Assembly (NCBI GenBank): GCA_023703655.1
Contig: CP097973.1
Coordinates: forward strand, 862,170-926,169
Direction of reading: 5' to 3'
DNA: 64,000 nt
Source of the DNA: SAR86 cluster bacterium
GTDB lineage: Bacteria > Pseudomonadota > Gammaproteobacteria > Magnimaribacterales > D2472
In this document: positions 26,432 through 34,318 of the stretch, in pieces
Layout of the letters: each line of letters begins with the position of its first letter
Position numbering within the stretch: the first letter of the stretch is position 1
Position numbers and translations under genes: made by a program
Notes under the pieces: model-generated
What the model was told of the DNA's origin: nothing
Seen by the model: only the letters and a program-made list of their open reading frames with translations
Database searches by the model: none

Positions 26432-28324
26432 TTATTTGGCCCTCACAAAAAATCTCATTAATATTCCAAATGTCATCAAAAAAATTGAAAACCAAATCCA
26501 CTTAATAAAGTAGTTTAATTGCAATCTAAATGTCCAACTATTATCTTCGATTTGTTCCCCAATATTTATATAAATGTCTTTTAGAAATGTTGATTTTATA
26601 TCTGTCTCAGATGTAATCTGCCCTCTTGTAAAATAACGTCTCTTTTCTGGAGTTAATTGAAAAATTTTGCCGTTCTCTATAAAAAGCAAAGAAGCTCTAA
26701 TTCTCTCAAAATTATCTTCATTTCCAAATTGTATGTTGTTAAAGGTAAGCTTTGAATTCCCAAACTCGAAGGAGTCATTAATGTTCATCTTAAGATTTTT
26801 CTCGATGCTAAAAGTTGAATTAGCTGCAATAGATAAAAGCAATAATCCAAAACCTAAGTGCGAGATAGTACTAGGCCAATTTAAATAAGCCTTATCAAAT
26901 AACTTATTGAACATTGCAATCAAATAACTAAAGATAATCAAGAATCCAGAAAAGAATCCAATTGCCTGAAGCAAAGATATATTATATAAACTAGATGTAT
27001 AGATAAAGTAAGTGCTTAAAACGCTTAGTATGCCTGGCACAAAAAATCTTTTGAGTATTTTTTTGAGGTTATTAGTCCTTTGCCATGAAGAATTTATTGA
27101 TATTGAAATAATAATGGCAGCTATAAATATTAAAGGAGCAAATATCGTATTATAAAATGGTGGGCCAACGCTTACTGAGTTTGAATTAAAAGTTTCATAA
27201 ATTAATGGATACATAACGCCAATAAATATTGAAAAAATACTTGTTACCATAAGAATGTTATTAAGCGATAAATAAGATTCTTTGGAGCCACTTACTACTG
27301 CTTTGTTGTTGTATAGCTTTGGCATCCTTATAACTAAAATTGTTAATGCGAATAATGTTATTAAAGCAACGAATATTAATAAAAATAATCCTCTCTCAGG
27401 ATCATTCGCAAATGAGTGAACACTATCAATTACTCCTGATCTTACGATAAATGCTCCAAACAAACTTAAAGCAAAGACACTCAAGCCTAAAAATAAAGTC
27501 CATGATTTTAAAACCTTAGATTTATTTAGTGCATGCATTGAATGGGTGAATGCTGTAGCTGCAAGCCAAGGCATTAAGGCAACGTTCTCAACGGGATCCC
27601 AAAACCAATATCCGCCCCAACCTAATTCATAATATGCCCACCAACTTCCTAATCCAATGCCTGCAGTTAGAAACGCCCATGCAAATAAAGACCATGATTT
27701 GATTTCGCGATGCCATTCAAAAGCAAAGTTACCATTTATTAAAAATGAAATAATATATATAAATGGTATAGCAAAGCCAACATAACCAAGATAAAGCATA
27801 GGTGGATGGATTGCTAATGCAGGATCTTGTAAAACAGGATTAATGTCTGCGCCATTCAATGGTGTAACAGGAAGGATACGCTCAAATGGAGATGAAGTAG
27901 CAAGTAAAAATAGTAAAAATCCAAAAATTAAAATTGCAGAAAAGATAATAATAAGTTCAAAAAACTCATGATCATTTTTTGTATGGTTTATAAATAACCA
28001 TAACCAGCCAACTAAAAAAGTTATCCACAAAAACATTGAGCCCTCATGCGCGCTCCAAATTGAAGAAACTTTATAAAAAATAGGTAGGTCTGAGTTCGAA
28101 TGACTAGCGATATAAGCCACAGAGAAATCATCTTGTATTGCAAGATAAATGAATACGGCAAACGATAAAAATAAAAAAAAGGCTGCCGCATTAAAGGTAT
28201 TGTGTGTTAACTGTCTTAATTTATGTGATTTATCTGAAGTGTGATTTACAATTCCAATTAATGATGAATACAACATCAAACCTGCAGATAAGATTGCTAA
28301 CAAATGTGAGAACTCAGGAATCAT
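26432..28324 (-). CDS. ccmF: cytochrome c haem lyase CcmF
   Basis: A 630-residue polytopic membrane protein of the CcmF/haem handling family. The tryptophan-rich haem-binding loop (about residues 220-250) contains GWGGYWFWDPVENVALMPW, and conserved His residues and about a dozen membrane segments fit the family. It ligates haem from CcmE to apocytochrome c. I chose the ATG at 28324 (MIPEFSHLL), which matches the usual N-terminus and overlaps ccmE by 11 bases, rather than the ATG 24 codons upstream. Confidence 0.92.
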   Translation of the reverse strand: MIPEFSHLLAILSAGLMLYSSLIGIVNHTSDKSHKLRQLTHNTFNAAAFFLFLSFAVFIYLAIQDDFSVAYIASHSNSDLPIFYKVSSIWSAHEGSMFLWITFLVGWLWLFINHTKNDHEFFELIIIFSAILIFGFLLFLLATSSPFERILPVTPLNGADINPVLQDPALAIHPPMLYLGYVGFAIPFIYIISFLINGNFAFEWHREIKSWSLFAWAFLTAGIGLGSWWAYYELGWGGYWFWDPVENVALMPWLAATAFTHSMHALNKSKVLKSWTLFLGLSVFALSLFGAFIVRSGVIDSVHSFANDPERGLFLLIFVALITLFALTILVIRMPKLYNNKAVVSGSKESYLSLNNILMVTSIFSIFIGVMYPLIYETFNSNSVSVGPPFYNTIFAPLIFIAAIIISISINSSWQRTNNLKKILKRFFVPGILSVLSTYFIYTSSLYNISLLQAIGFFSGFLIIFSYLIAMFNKLFDKAYLNWPSTISHLGFGLLLLSIAANSTFSIEKNLKMNINDSFEFGNSKLTFNNIQFGNEDNFERIRASLLFIENGKIFQLTPEKRRYFTRGQITSETDIKSTFLKDIYINIGEQIEDNSWTFRLQLNYFIKWIWFSIFLMTFGILMRFFVRAK

Positions 28325-28730
28325 ATATGCTTGAAATGTTTTTATTTGGTGGCATGTAATTTTCGTCATGCTTAGCAAAAAGCTCTTCGGCAACAAATAA
28401 TTTATTTAGGCTAAAACGCCCCAAAACAACTGCACCACTATTTTCTTTGAACAAATCAGGAGGAATTCCTTCAAAGATTACATCTATTTCGCCACTAAAG
28501 TCTGTTAATGTGAAATTCACAAGAGTCTGTTCATAACGAATTGAATTTTTCTTAACAACACCTCCAAGTTTAATTCGAGTAGTTGGAAGATTCTGAAAAT
28601 CAATTTCTGAGGGCGATAAATACAAATCTATTTTTGAATTTAATGAATACAGAATAAACCCAACTCCAATGGACAAGAAAAGTAATATTAAGAAAATATT
28701 TTTTAATCTGTTCTTTCTGTGTTCAAGCAT
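28314..28730 (-). CDS. ccmE: haem chaperone CcmE
   Basis: A 138-residue protein from the ATG at 28730: a short basic N-terminus, one membrane anchor (about residues 8-27) and a periplasmic OB-fold. The haem-binding signature AKHDENYMPP contains the His that attaches haem covalently and the Tyr four residues later. It receives haem from CcmC/CcmD and delivers it to CcmF. The reading frame extends 30 codons further up, but that extension overlaps ccmD and does not look like CcmE. The chosen start leaves a 28-base overlap with ccmD. Confidence 0.9.
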   Translation of the reverse strand: MLEHRKNRLKNIFLILLFLSIGVGFILYSLNSKIDLYLSPSEIDFQNLPTTRIKLGGVVKKNSIRYEQTLVNFTLTDFSGEIDVIFEGIPPDLFKENSGAVVLGRFSLNKLFVAEELFAKHDENYMPPNKNISSIYDS

Positions 28731-28858
28731 TTGATTTGTCTTTTTTTGTCTCTCACTTTTTTGAATAACAATAAATAAGATGTAAATAATAGTAATATTC
28801 CGAGTCCATACACACTCCAAATATAAACTCCATGACTACTTGAAAAGATATCAAACAT
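28703..28858 (-). CDS. ccmD: haem exporter accessory protein CcmD
   Basis: A 51-residue gene squeezed between ccmC and ccmE. The N-terminus reads MFDIFSSSHGVYIWSVYG, the typical CcmD pattern (polar start, then a Gly-x-Tyr-x-Trp entry to one membrane helix, about residues 10-32), followed by a basic tail with KKVRDKKRQ. CcmD stabilises the CcmC-CcmE haem complex and helps release holo-CcmE. The start overlaps the ccmC stop by 8 bases, and its 3' end overlaps ccmE by 28 bases. Confidence 0.85.
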   Translation of the reverse strand: MFDIFSSSHGVYIWSVYGLGILLLFTSYLLLFKKVRDKKRQIKCLNTERTD

Positions 28859-29582
28859 ATTGATCAATCCAAGTTTTATTCTTTTCCCTAGTTAAAATTA
28901 TAATTTTACTCATCAAAAAACCCATTGATATATATAGAAACCCGAAAGCGATTATACTTATCATGAGGGGTATAAACATTGTTATGTCAATGGATGGTGA
29001 GTTAGTTAGGGTGATTGATGCTGGCTGATGCAAGGTAGACCACCAATCAACAGATTTCTTAATTATGGGTAAATTAATTGTTCCAACAATGACTAAAATC
29101 GACATCAATCTATCTGATTTATCAAAATTATTAAAAGAGTTATGCAAAGTTATTAATCCTAAATACATTAGAAATAATATTAGTGTGGATGTTATTCTTG
29201 CATCCCATTGCCACCAAGTTCCCCAAGTCGGTATGCCCCAAATCGAGCCAGAAAAAAGAGCAAGAAATGTAGATAGCAAACCAATATATGCAGCTGCTTT
29301 AATTAGGTAAGCAGCAAGACGGACCCTCCATACTAGATGAATCATTGCCCAAAATGCCATAATCCAATAAATTAACTGAGCGTAAATAGAAGTCGGCACA
29401 TGAAGATAGATAATCCTATAAACATCACCTTGCTGTACATCAGTTGGACTGTAAAATATACCCCAAATCCATCCAACAGCCAAAAAAATTAATCCTGCAG
29501 AAAAAACAAATATGAAATACTTATCACATCTTTTGAGGTAAGTTTTAGGGGATGCAAACTGATTAATGAAATTTTTTAACAC
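28851..29582 (-). CDS. ccmC: haem transporter CcmC
   Basis: A six-helix membrane protein carrying the tryptophan-rich WWD segment IPTWGTWWQWDARITS and the conserved His in IYLHVPTS. With CcmD it loads haem onto CcmE in the periplasm. The start is uncertain: GTG at 29582 gives 243 residues, very close to the family length, while a TTG at 29645 would add 21 residues inside the ccmB gene. I prefer the GTG, although neither has a clear ribosome site. The stop overlaps ccmD by 8 bases. Confidence 0.88.
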   Translation of the reverse strand: MLKNFINQFASPKTYLKRCDKYFIFVFSAGLIFLAVGWIWGIFYSPTDVQQGDVYRIIYLHVPTSIYAQLIYWIMAFWAMIHLVWRVRLAAYLIKAAAYIGLLSTFLALFSGSIWGIPTWGTWWQWDARITSTLILFLMYLGLITLHNSFNNFDKSDRLMSILVIVGTINLPIIKKSVDWWSTLHQPASITLTNSPSIDITMFIPLMISIIAFGFLYISMGFLMSKIIILTREKNKTWIDQYV

Positions 29583-29607
29583 GTTATTTATATATGGACT
29601 TATACAA

Positions 29608-30261
29608 TTATTCCAAATGTAGTTTGAGTGTAATTGCGGTAACAAATGTGAGCAAAATACATGCGATTATTGAAATACCAGTTGCCATGAAATGTATAGA
29701 AAAAATTGGTATTTCAAGGCGTAAAAAGGTTAATGCTTGACCAAATAAAATAACTGCTGGAAAAATTATTGGCATCACTAAGATTAAGCCCAATGTGCTG
29801 CCCTTGTTTATACTAATTGCATTTCCAAAAAAGAGCATATTTACAAAAATTATCTGCATATTTATGAATAATAAGCATAAGTCAGGAAGAAAACTTACAT
29901 TAACTTTGTAAGCTATTGCAAAAACAATAGATATCAAAGTTAGTGGCAAAATTTTCATTAATACGGTAATTATCAACTTGCATGCCACATATACATAAAG
30001 ATTTGAATCTTTGATTAAAGATTGTTCTATTGTTCCATCATAGAAGTCTTCAAAAAATACGTCATCAATTGATAAATAGTTTGTAACAAGAATAGTAATG
30101 ATAATTATATTTAAAAATAACTCAGCTAAGCCAATGTTCATTAGGTCAATGCTCAATGGGAATGCAATCATAATCAGTGAAAAAAGTATTAATGGTCCCA
30201 ACCAAGATCTTATTTCTTTTTGAAGTTTAAATTGCTCGTCTTTGATCTGCTTTAGTATCAT
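29608..30261 (-). CDS. ccmB: haem ABC exporter permease CcmB
   Basis: A 217-residue integral membrane protein with about six hydrophobic segments and an N-terminus (ILKQIKDEQFKLQKEIRSW) like that of CcmB, the permease of the CcmABCD release complex. The ATG at 30261 overlaps the ccmA stop by 4 bases (ATGA) and gives the family N-terminus. A further ATG six codons upstream is less likely. Together with CcmA it uses ATP to release haem-loaded CcmE from CcmC. Confidence 0.87.
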   Translation of the reverse strand: MILKQIKDEQFKLQKEIRSWLGPLILFSLIMIAFPLSIDLMNIGLAELFLNIIIITILVTNYLSIDDVFFEDFYDGTIEQSLIKDSNLYVYVACKLIITVLMKILPLTLISIVFAIAYKVNVSFLPDLCLLFINMQIIFVNMLFFGNAISINKGSTLGLILVMPIIFPAVILFGQALTFLRLEIPIFSIHFMATGISIIACILLTFVTAITLKLHLE

Positions 30262-30827
30262 AATCTGAGTGTCTCGCATTCAAGTTCAGCAGGTATATGA
30301 GACGTAAAAATTACAGTTTTCCCATCACCAACTAAACTAATCATTTCTTTTTTGATTATTTCAATATGTGCATTATCCAGACCAGAAAATGGCTCATCAA
30401 GCAAAAACATCGCGTGTGTCTCAACAAAAATTGGGATTAATGCTGCTTTTCTTTGTTGGCCATATGATAAAGAAGAAAATTTTGTATCGCGTTTATCGTA
30501 TAAATTTAATTTTTTCAGAGTATCAATAAGTTTGGTCTCAGAAAAATTATTTAAATAAATCTTTAAATTCTCATCTAGAGTAAGATAGTTTTTAAGCGGT
30601 ATCTTGTGACCGATATATTTCTTTGAAAAAGACTGAAGCTTAAATATCCTTCCTTTGCTAGGTGGCATAATTTCAAGGATAATCTTTAATAGTGTTGTTT
30701 TACCTGCTCCGTTCCCTCCAATAAATTGATACATCATATTAGACTGAATTTTTAAGGAAACATTCCTAAGAATTTTTTCAGAATTTATTGAATAAGAAAT
30801 ATTTTGAATATCGAGTAAGTTAGTCAC
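30258..30827 (-). CDS. ccmA: haem ABC exporter ATPase CcmA
   Basis: A 189-residue ABC ATPase with Walker A GGNGAGKTT (37-45), signature LSYGQQRKAAL near residue 132, Walker B MFLLDEPFSGLD near residue 150 and the switch His in FTSHIPAE. It powers release of holo-CcmE. The signature is LSYGQ rather than the canonical LSGGQ, as is common in CcmA (LSAGQ-like variants). It starts 1 base after the stop of the unknown gene upstream and is the first gene of the ccm run. Confidence 0.9.
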   Translation of the reverse strand: MTNLLDIQNISYSINSEKILRNVSLKIQSNMMYQFIGGNGAGKTTLLKIILEIMPPSKGRIFKLQSFSKKYIGHKIPLKNYLTLDENLKIYLNNFSETKLIDTLKKLNLYDKRDTKFSSLSYGQQRKAALIPIFVETHAMFLLDEPFSGLDNAHIEIIKKEMISLVGDGKTVIFTSHIPAELECETLRL

Positions 30828-30828
30828 T

Positions 30829-31317
30829 TCAAGCTCTATCTAGGAATATCAAACCATCTAAAGAGTCCTGAGGATCATTCTGTAATGAAAATCGTTTTAT
30901 CAACTCGCTAACATTAAAATGTCTATTTTCACCAAATCCACCAACTGCAAAAAATAACTCTTTAGTGAAAAATATATTCTTGGAAAAATATTTTCTTAAT
31001 TCTTTCATGTTGAAATCACGAATAAGATTAACATTAGGTGAAAAAAAACCCCAATAAAAGCTTTCATCGATGACAGATTCTGACAAAAATTTTCTTGTGC
31101 ATTTTCTTACAAAAAAGCCAGCTTTTATTAGTACTATCAAATTTGCGCTTGTGTTGTGAACTATATCACTTAAGTTTTTATGATCTAAACCTTTATTTGT
31201 AAATAAAAATTCAAATTCAGATTGTTCGTCAACTTTGTAAGGTTGTCTTCTTTCAAGCTCCTTTTTATTACCATACACTAAATAAAGAACTCTCTTTTTG
31301 GAATTCTTTGAAGGCAT
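30829..31317 (-). CDS. unknown protein with glycosyltransferase-like C-terminal pattern
   Basis: A 162-residue cytoplasmic protein with a Lys/Arg-rich N-terminus. I do not recognise it with confidence. Residues about 110-150 (NIFFTKELFFAVGGFGENRHFNVSE, shown by its parts: a hydrophobic strand, GGFGE and a downstream acidic Glu) resemble the acceptor region of family-2 glycosyltransferases, where the pattern is GGF followed by an acidic ED motif. The nucleotide-binding N-terminal half and a DxD motif are missing. It is probably a reduced or divergent member. It sits 2 bases after metY and 1 base before ccmA. Confidence 0.4.
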   Translation of the reverse strand: MPSKNSKKRVLYLVYGNKKELERRQPYKVDEQSEFEFLFTNKGLDHKNLSDIVHNTSANLIVLIKAGFFVRKCTRKFLSESVIDESFYWGFFSPNVNLIRDFNMKELRKYFSKNIFFTKELFFAVGGFGENRHFNVSELIKRFSLQNDPQDSLDGLIFLDRA

Positions 31318-31319
31318 TT

Positions 31320-32615
31320 CTACAAGGTTTTACTAAAAGCTTGCTCCAAATCTTCTATGATGTCATCAATGTGTTCGAGGCCTATCGATAAACGAACATA
31401 ACCTGGAGAAACGCCAGCAGATAAAAGTTCCTCTTCATTTAACTGTGAGTGCGTAGTACTCGCTGGATGAATGGCAAGACTTCTTGAATCCCCGATATTG
31501 GCAACGTGATAAAACATTTCCAAGGAATCAATAAATTTTTTACCAGCTTCTAAGCCTCCTTTTATCTCAAAACCTAGCAATCCACCATTACCACCTGATA
31601 AATACTTTTCTGCCCTTTCTTTATATATTCCCTCCGCAACACTTGGATGAGAAACTGATTCAACTTGAGGATGAGATTTCAAAAATTCTGCAACTTTTGA
31701 TGCATTTTTAGAGTGTTCTCTAACCCTTAATGCCAATGTCTCAAGGCCCTGAATAAACATAAATGCATTAAATGGGCTCATCGCTGCACCCATATCTCTT
31801 AATAGGGTTGTCCGTGCCTTAAGAATATAGGCTATTGGGCCAAGTGGTTTAACAGCTTCGGTCCAAACAGCACCATGATAAGAAGGATCGGGTGTATTTA
31901 GTTGAGGTTGTCTATCTGGAAACTTTTCCCAATCAAATTTACCACTATCAATGATAATGCCACCAATTGAAGTACCATGACCACCAATATATTTTGTGGT
32001 TGAATGAACAACCACTGTTGCTCCATGATCAATTGGCTTACATATAATTGGAGCAGCTGTGTTGTCAACTATAAGCGGAATTCCCTCTGCTTTACCCAGC
32101 TCAGCAACTTCATTTAAAGGGAAAACCTTAAATGATGGATTTGGAAGTACCTCACCAAAAAAAGCTCGTGTTTTTGCATCTGCCGCATTTATAAAATTCT
32201 GAGGATCTTCTGGGTCAACAAATCGAACTTCAATTCCCATATCATTAAGAGGATTTTTAAATTGATTGTATGTGCCTCCGTATAGATGAGTTGAACTAAC
32301 GATATTGTCACCATTCTTTGCGATATTTTGAATTGCATATGCAGTTGCTGCTTGTCCAGATGCCACACCTAAGGCGCCAACACCATTTTCAATTGCGGCA
32401 GCTCTCTCCTCGAGGACAGCAACAGTAGGATTCATAATTCTTGTATAAATATTTCCCAATTCTGATAATGCAAACAAGTTTGCAGCATGATCAGTATTAT
32501 CAAATTGATAGCTAGTTGTTTGATGAATAGGAACTGCTACTGAATTAGTATTCTCATCCTTTCTCCAACCTGTATGTAGGCCAATTGTTTCGGGATTTGT
32601 ATATTCTTTTGACAT
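31320..32615 (-). CDS. metY: O-acetylhomoserine sulfhydrylase
   Basis: A 431-residue PLP enzyme of the Cys/Met metabolism family. The N-terminal TIGLHTGWR and PIHQTTSYQF, the cofactor region and VVHSTTKYIGGHGT (Schiff-base Lys) match O-acetylhomoserine aminocarboxypropyltransferase, MetY, whose length it shares. It makes homocysteine (and so methionine) directly from O-acetylhomoserine and sulfide. A SAM-II riboswitch stands upstream, in agreement with methionine pathway control. The ribosome site GGAG lies 7 bases before the ATG. A cystathionine gamma-synthase role is a less likely alternative. Confidence 0.9.
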   Translation of the reverse strand: MSKEYTNPETIGLHTGWRKDENTNSVAVPIHQTTSYQFDNTDHAANLFALSELGNIYTRIMNPTVAVLEERAAAIENGVGALGVASGQAATAYAIQNIAKNGDNIVSSTHLYGGTYNQFKNPLNDMGIEVRFVDPEDPQNFINAADAKTRAFFGEVLPNPSFKVFPLNEVAELGKAEGIPLIVDNTAAPIICKPIDHGATVVVHSTTKYIGGHGTSIGGIIIDSGKFDWEKFPDRQPQLNTPDPSYHGAVWTEAVKPLGPIAYILKARTTLLRDMGAAMSPFNAFMFIQGLETLALRVREHSKNASKVAEFLKSHPQVESVSHPSVAEGIYKERAEKYLSGGNGGLLGFEIKGGLEAGKKFIDSLEMFYHVANIGDSRSLAIHPASTTHSQLNEEELLSAGVSPGYVRLSIGLEHIDDIIEDLEQAFSKTL

Positions 32616-32645
32616 ATAGTTACTCCAGTTTTGGGTGTGGCATTT

Positions 32646-32672
32646 GCTAAATAAAGGGTAACCTTATTTAGC
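32646..32672 (-). other. hairpin mirroring the 3' strand of the SAM-II aptamer
   Basis: GCTAAATAAGG, the conserved 3' strand of the aptamer (32662-32672), can pair with a nearly perfect reverse complement just downstream (32646-32658), with one bulged base and a 3-base loop. On the minus strand this hairpin would compete with the aptamer's pseudoknot for the same 11 bases. No T run follows, so it is not a standard terminator. It is probably part of the riboswitch expression platform, in the leader of metY. Confidence 0.6.
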
Positions 32673-32713
32673 GGCACTTATTAATCGCTCGCAAGCCAGA
32701 CAAATCAGCGATA
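32662..32713 (-). promoter_or_regulatory. SAM-II riboswitch aptamer upstream of metY
   Basis: These 52 bases, read on the minus strand, align without gaps to the SAM-II consensus as I know it: P1 stem ATCGCT (32712-32707) pairing with AGCGAT (32689-32684), CGCTGATTT, TTGCGAGCG, ATAAGTG and the pseudoknot strand GCTAAATAAGG. SAM-II binds S-adenosylmethionine and lowers expression of methionine genes, here metY and perhaps the long ccm-smc run behind it. The aptamer ends 46 bases before the metY ATG, so the ribosome site GGAG is not inside it. Confidence 0.88.
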
Positions 32714-32718
32714 AGATG

Positions 32719-32746
32719 ATGATAATAAAGAATAAAAATTTGTAAA
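32719..32746 (-). promoter_or_regulatory. predicted sigma-70 promoter of the metY transcript
   Basis: On the minus strand TTTACA (32746-32741) and TATCAT (32724-32719) are 16 bases apart. The expected transcript start, about 7 bases further, falls at the first base of the SAM-II aptamer (32713-32712). The fit of spacing and aptamer start supports it. Confidence 0.55.
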
Positions 32747-32753
32747 GCTTTTT

Positions 32754-32781
32754 TTGAATTAATCAAATTTATAAATATAAT
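32754..32781 (+). promoter_or_regulatory. predicted sigma-70 promoter of the cupin gene
   Basis: TTGAAT (32754-32759) and TATAAT (32776-32781) are separated by 16 bases. The start codon is 20 bases past the -10 box, with an AAGGA ribosome site at 32791-32795, so the leader is very short. It is divergent from the metY promoter; the two -35 boxes are only 7 bases apart. Confidence 0.55.
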
Positions 32782-32800
32782 CTACAAATTAAGGAAAATT

Positions 32801-33199
32801 ATGGCTCGTAAATATGTAAATTACAGGGTGGGTGGATCTCCACAGAAAGAAACTGACGATTATTCTGTTTGGACAAATGACCTACTGAATAAAATTATTG
32901 CAAGTAAAACAATAATACAGCCTGGCAAAGCTACTATTGGGCATCAACTTATAAATTCAGATGTTGTATATGTTGTAGTGAATGGCCGTGGCACTATGGA
33001 AGTAATAGAATACATGAACTCAAAAGAAGGGCATGGAAGTGATCCCTCAAGAGGAATTGACCACAAAGACTCCTATGCGCTTACAGCAGGAGATGTAATA
33101 TTGGTTGAATCTGGAGATTATGTGAAAGTTGTAAATGAATCTGATCATGATCAGCTAGCATACCTAAGAATTTTTGATAGAGAGGGATGGAGAAAGTAG
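32801..33199 (+). CDS. cupin-like small protein
   Basis: A 132-residue soluble protein with the beta-strand spacing of a single cupin barrel: GKATIGHQLINSDVVYVVVNGRG in the first motif (the usual PG...G xxH patterns) and a second motif around GDVILVESGDYVKVVNES, in which Gly and hydrophobic strands are kept. Metal ligands are not all in place, since only one clear His (in TIGHQL) is in the expected spot. The function is unknown. It is divergent from metY, with its own promoter, and converges on the truncated thrS. Confidence 0.6.
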   Translation: MARKYVNYRVGGSPQKETDDYSVWTNDLLNKIIASKTIIQPGKATIGHQLINSDVVYVVVNGRGTMEVIEYMNSKEGHGSDPSRGIDHKDSYALTAGDVILVESGDYVKVVNESDHDQLAYLRIFDREGWRK

Positions 33200-33225
33200 C
33201 TAGTTTGGTTCACTACAAAGATCTT

Positions 33226-34257
33226 TTAGCTCGGCTTCAATGCATTCACTCTCTTTTCATTTGCATGATCTTCGTCTATCTCAGTTATAAACATATTTTC
33301 TCTATATTTATCCCAATGGCCTGACGACTCCCACAATTTTCTATCAATCACTTGAGGTGTATTAACTTCAATATAGTTATTATCTTGAAGCTTTTTTCTG
33401 ACAAAATTTCTTAATTTTCTATATATAGTCCAACCTTTAGGATGCCAAAATACCATACCAGGAGCCTCATCTTGGAAATGAAATAAATCCATCTCTCTTC
33501 CCAATTTTCTGTGGTCTCTTTTAAGGGCCTCCTCAACTTCATTAAGATGCTTTTGTAGATCTTTATCACTGTTAAAAGCTGTGCCATAAATTCTAGTTAA
33601 CATTGTGTTTTTAGAATCACCTTTCCAATAGGCGCCTGAAACTTTTGTTAATTTAAAAGAACCTATAAATCCTAAATTTGGTAAATGTGGTCCTCGACAT
33701 AGATCAACAAATTCCTCATTATCTTGATAGTAAAGCTGAAAGTCATTTTTTTGATTAGATTCATTTATGATAGTTTCTTTGAAAGGTTCTTTTTTTTCTT
33801 TAAATATCTTAAGAGCTTCTGATTTAGAGACTAATTTTTTTGTTAATAAAGATTTAGTTTTTATAATATTCTTCATCTCATCCTCAATTTTAATGAGATC
33901 ATCCGAAGAAATTCCTTCTTCGGACTCGACGTCATAGTAAAAACCATCCTCAATTGTGGGGCCAATTGCTAACTTCGATTTGGGATATAGATGTTTGATT
34001 GCGCGGGCAAGCACTTGAGCTGTAAGTGTATGCCTCATAATCTCAAGCCCCTCCTCAGATTGAATTGTAATTATAGATACTTGAGCATTATCTTTTAGCT
34101 GATCAGACAAATCATACTGTGTTTCATCAATTTTGTATGCGACAGCAGACTTAGCTAATCCTTTTCCAATAGAATTAGCTAGGTCAAAGCCAGTTGAATT
34201 TGCTGGCAAGGACTTTTCAGAGCCATCTGGAAGAAAAATTTTTATGTTATTACTCAT
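33226..34257 (-). pseudogene. thrS: truncated threonyl-tRNA synthetase (N-terminal half only)
   Basis: A 343-residue open frame; full ThrRS is about 640. Residues 1-65 are the TGS domain, about 70-240 the editing (SAD) domain with CRGPHLPN, and about 245-340 the start of the class II catalytic core (DHRKLGREMDLF, APGMVFWHPKGW, GHWDKYRENMF). The frame stops right after NALKP, where the universal KPMNCPGH would continue. Motifs 2 and 3 and the anticodon-binding domain are missing. The first editing motif reads RHTLTAQ (His76, Ala80), not HxxxH. The reading frame is otherwise intact. It cannot charge tRNA alone. A full thrS should exist elsewhere. Confidence 0.82.
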
Positions 34258-34318
34258 ATTTTTTTTAAAGATATATTTTAATAGATTAAGTGTTAAAGCG
34301 TAATGCTTTTAAGTTTTG

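Noticed and set aside
26432..28396. The long form of ccmF starting at 28396.
   Set aside because: The first 24 residues overlap ccmE deeply and do not resemble CcmF. The ATG at 28324 gives the normal N-terminus.
33200..33226. A frameshift as the cause of the short thrS frame, with the rest in another frame.
   Set aside because: Only 26 bases lie before the cupin gene, and none of the frames there encodes ThrRS motifs 2 or 3. The 3' half is absent.
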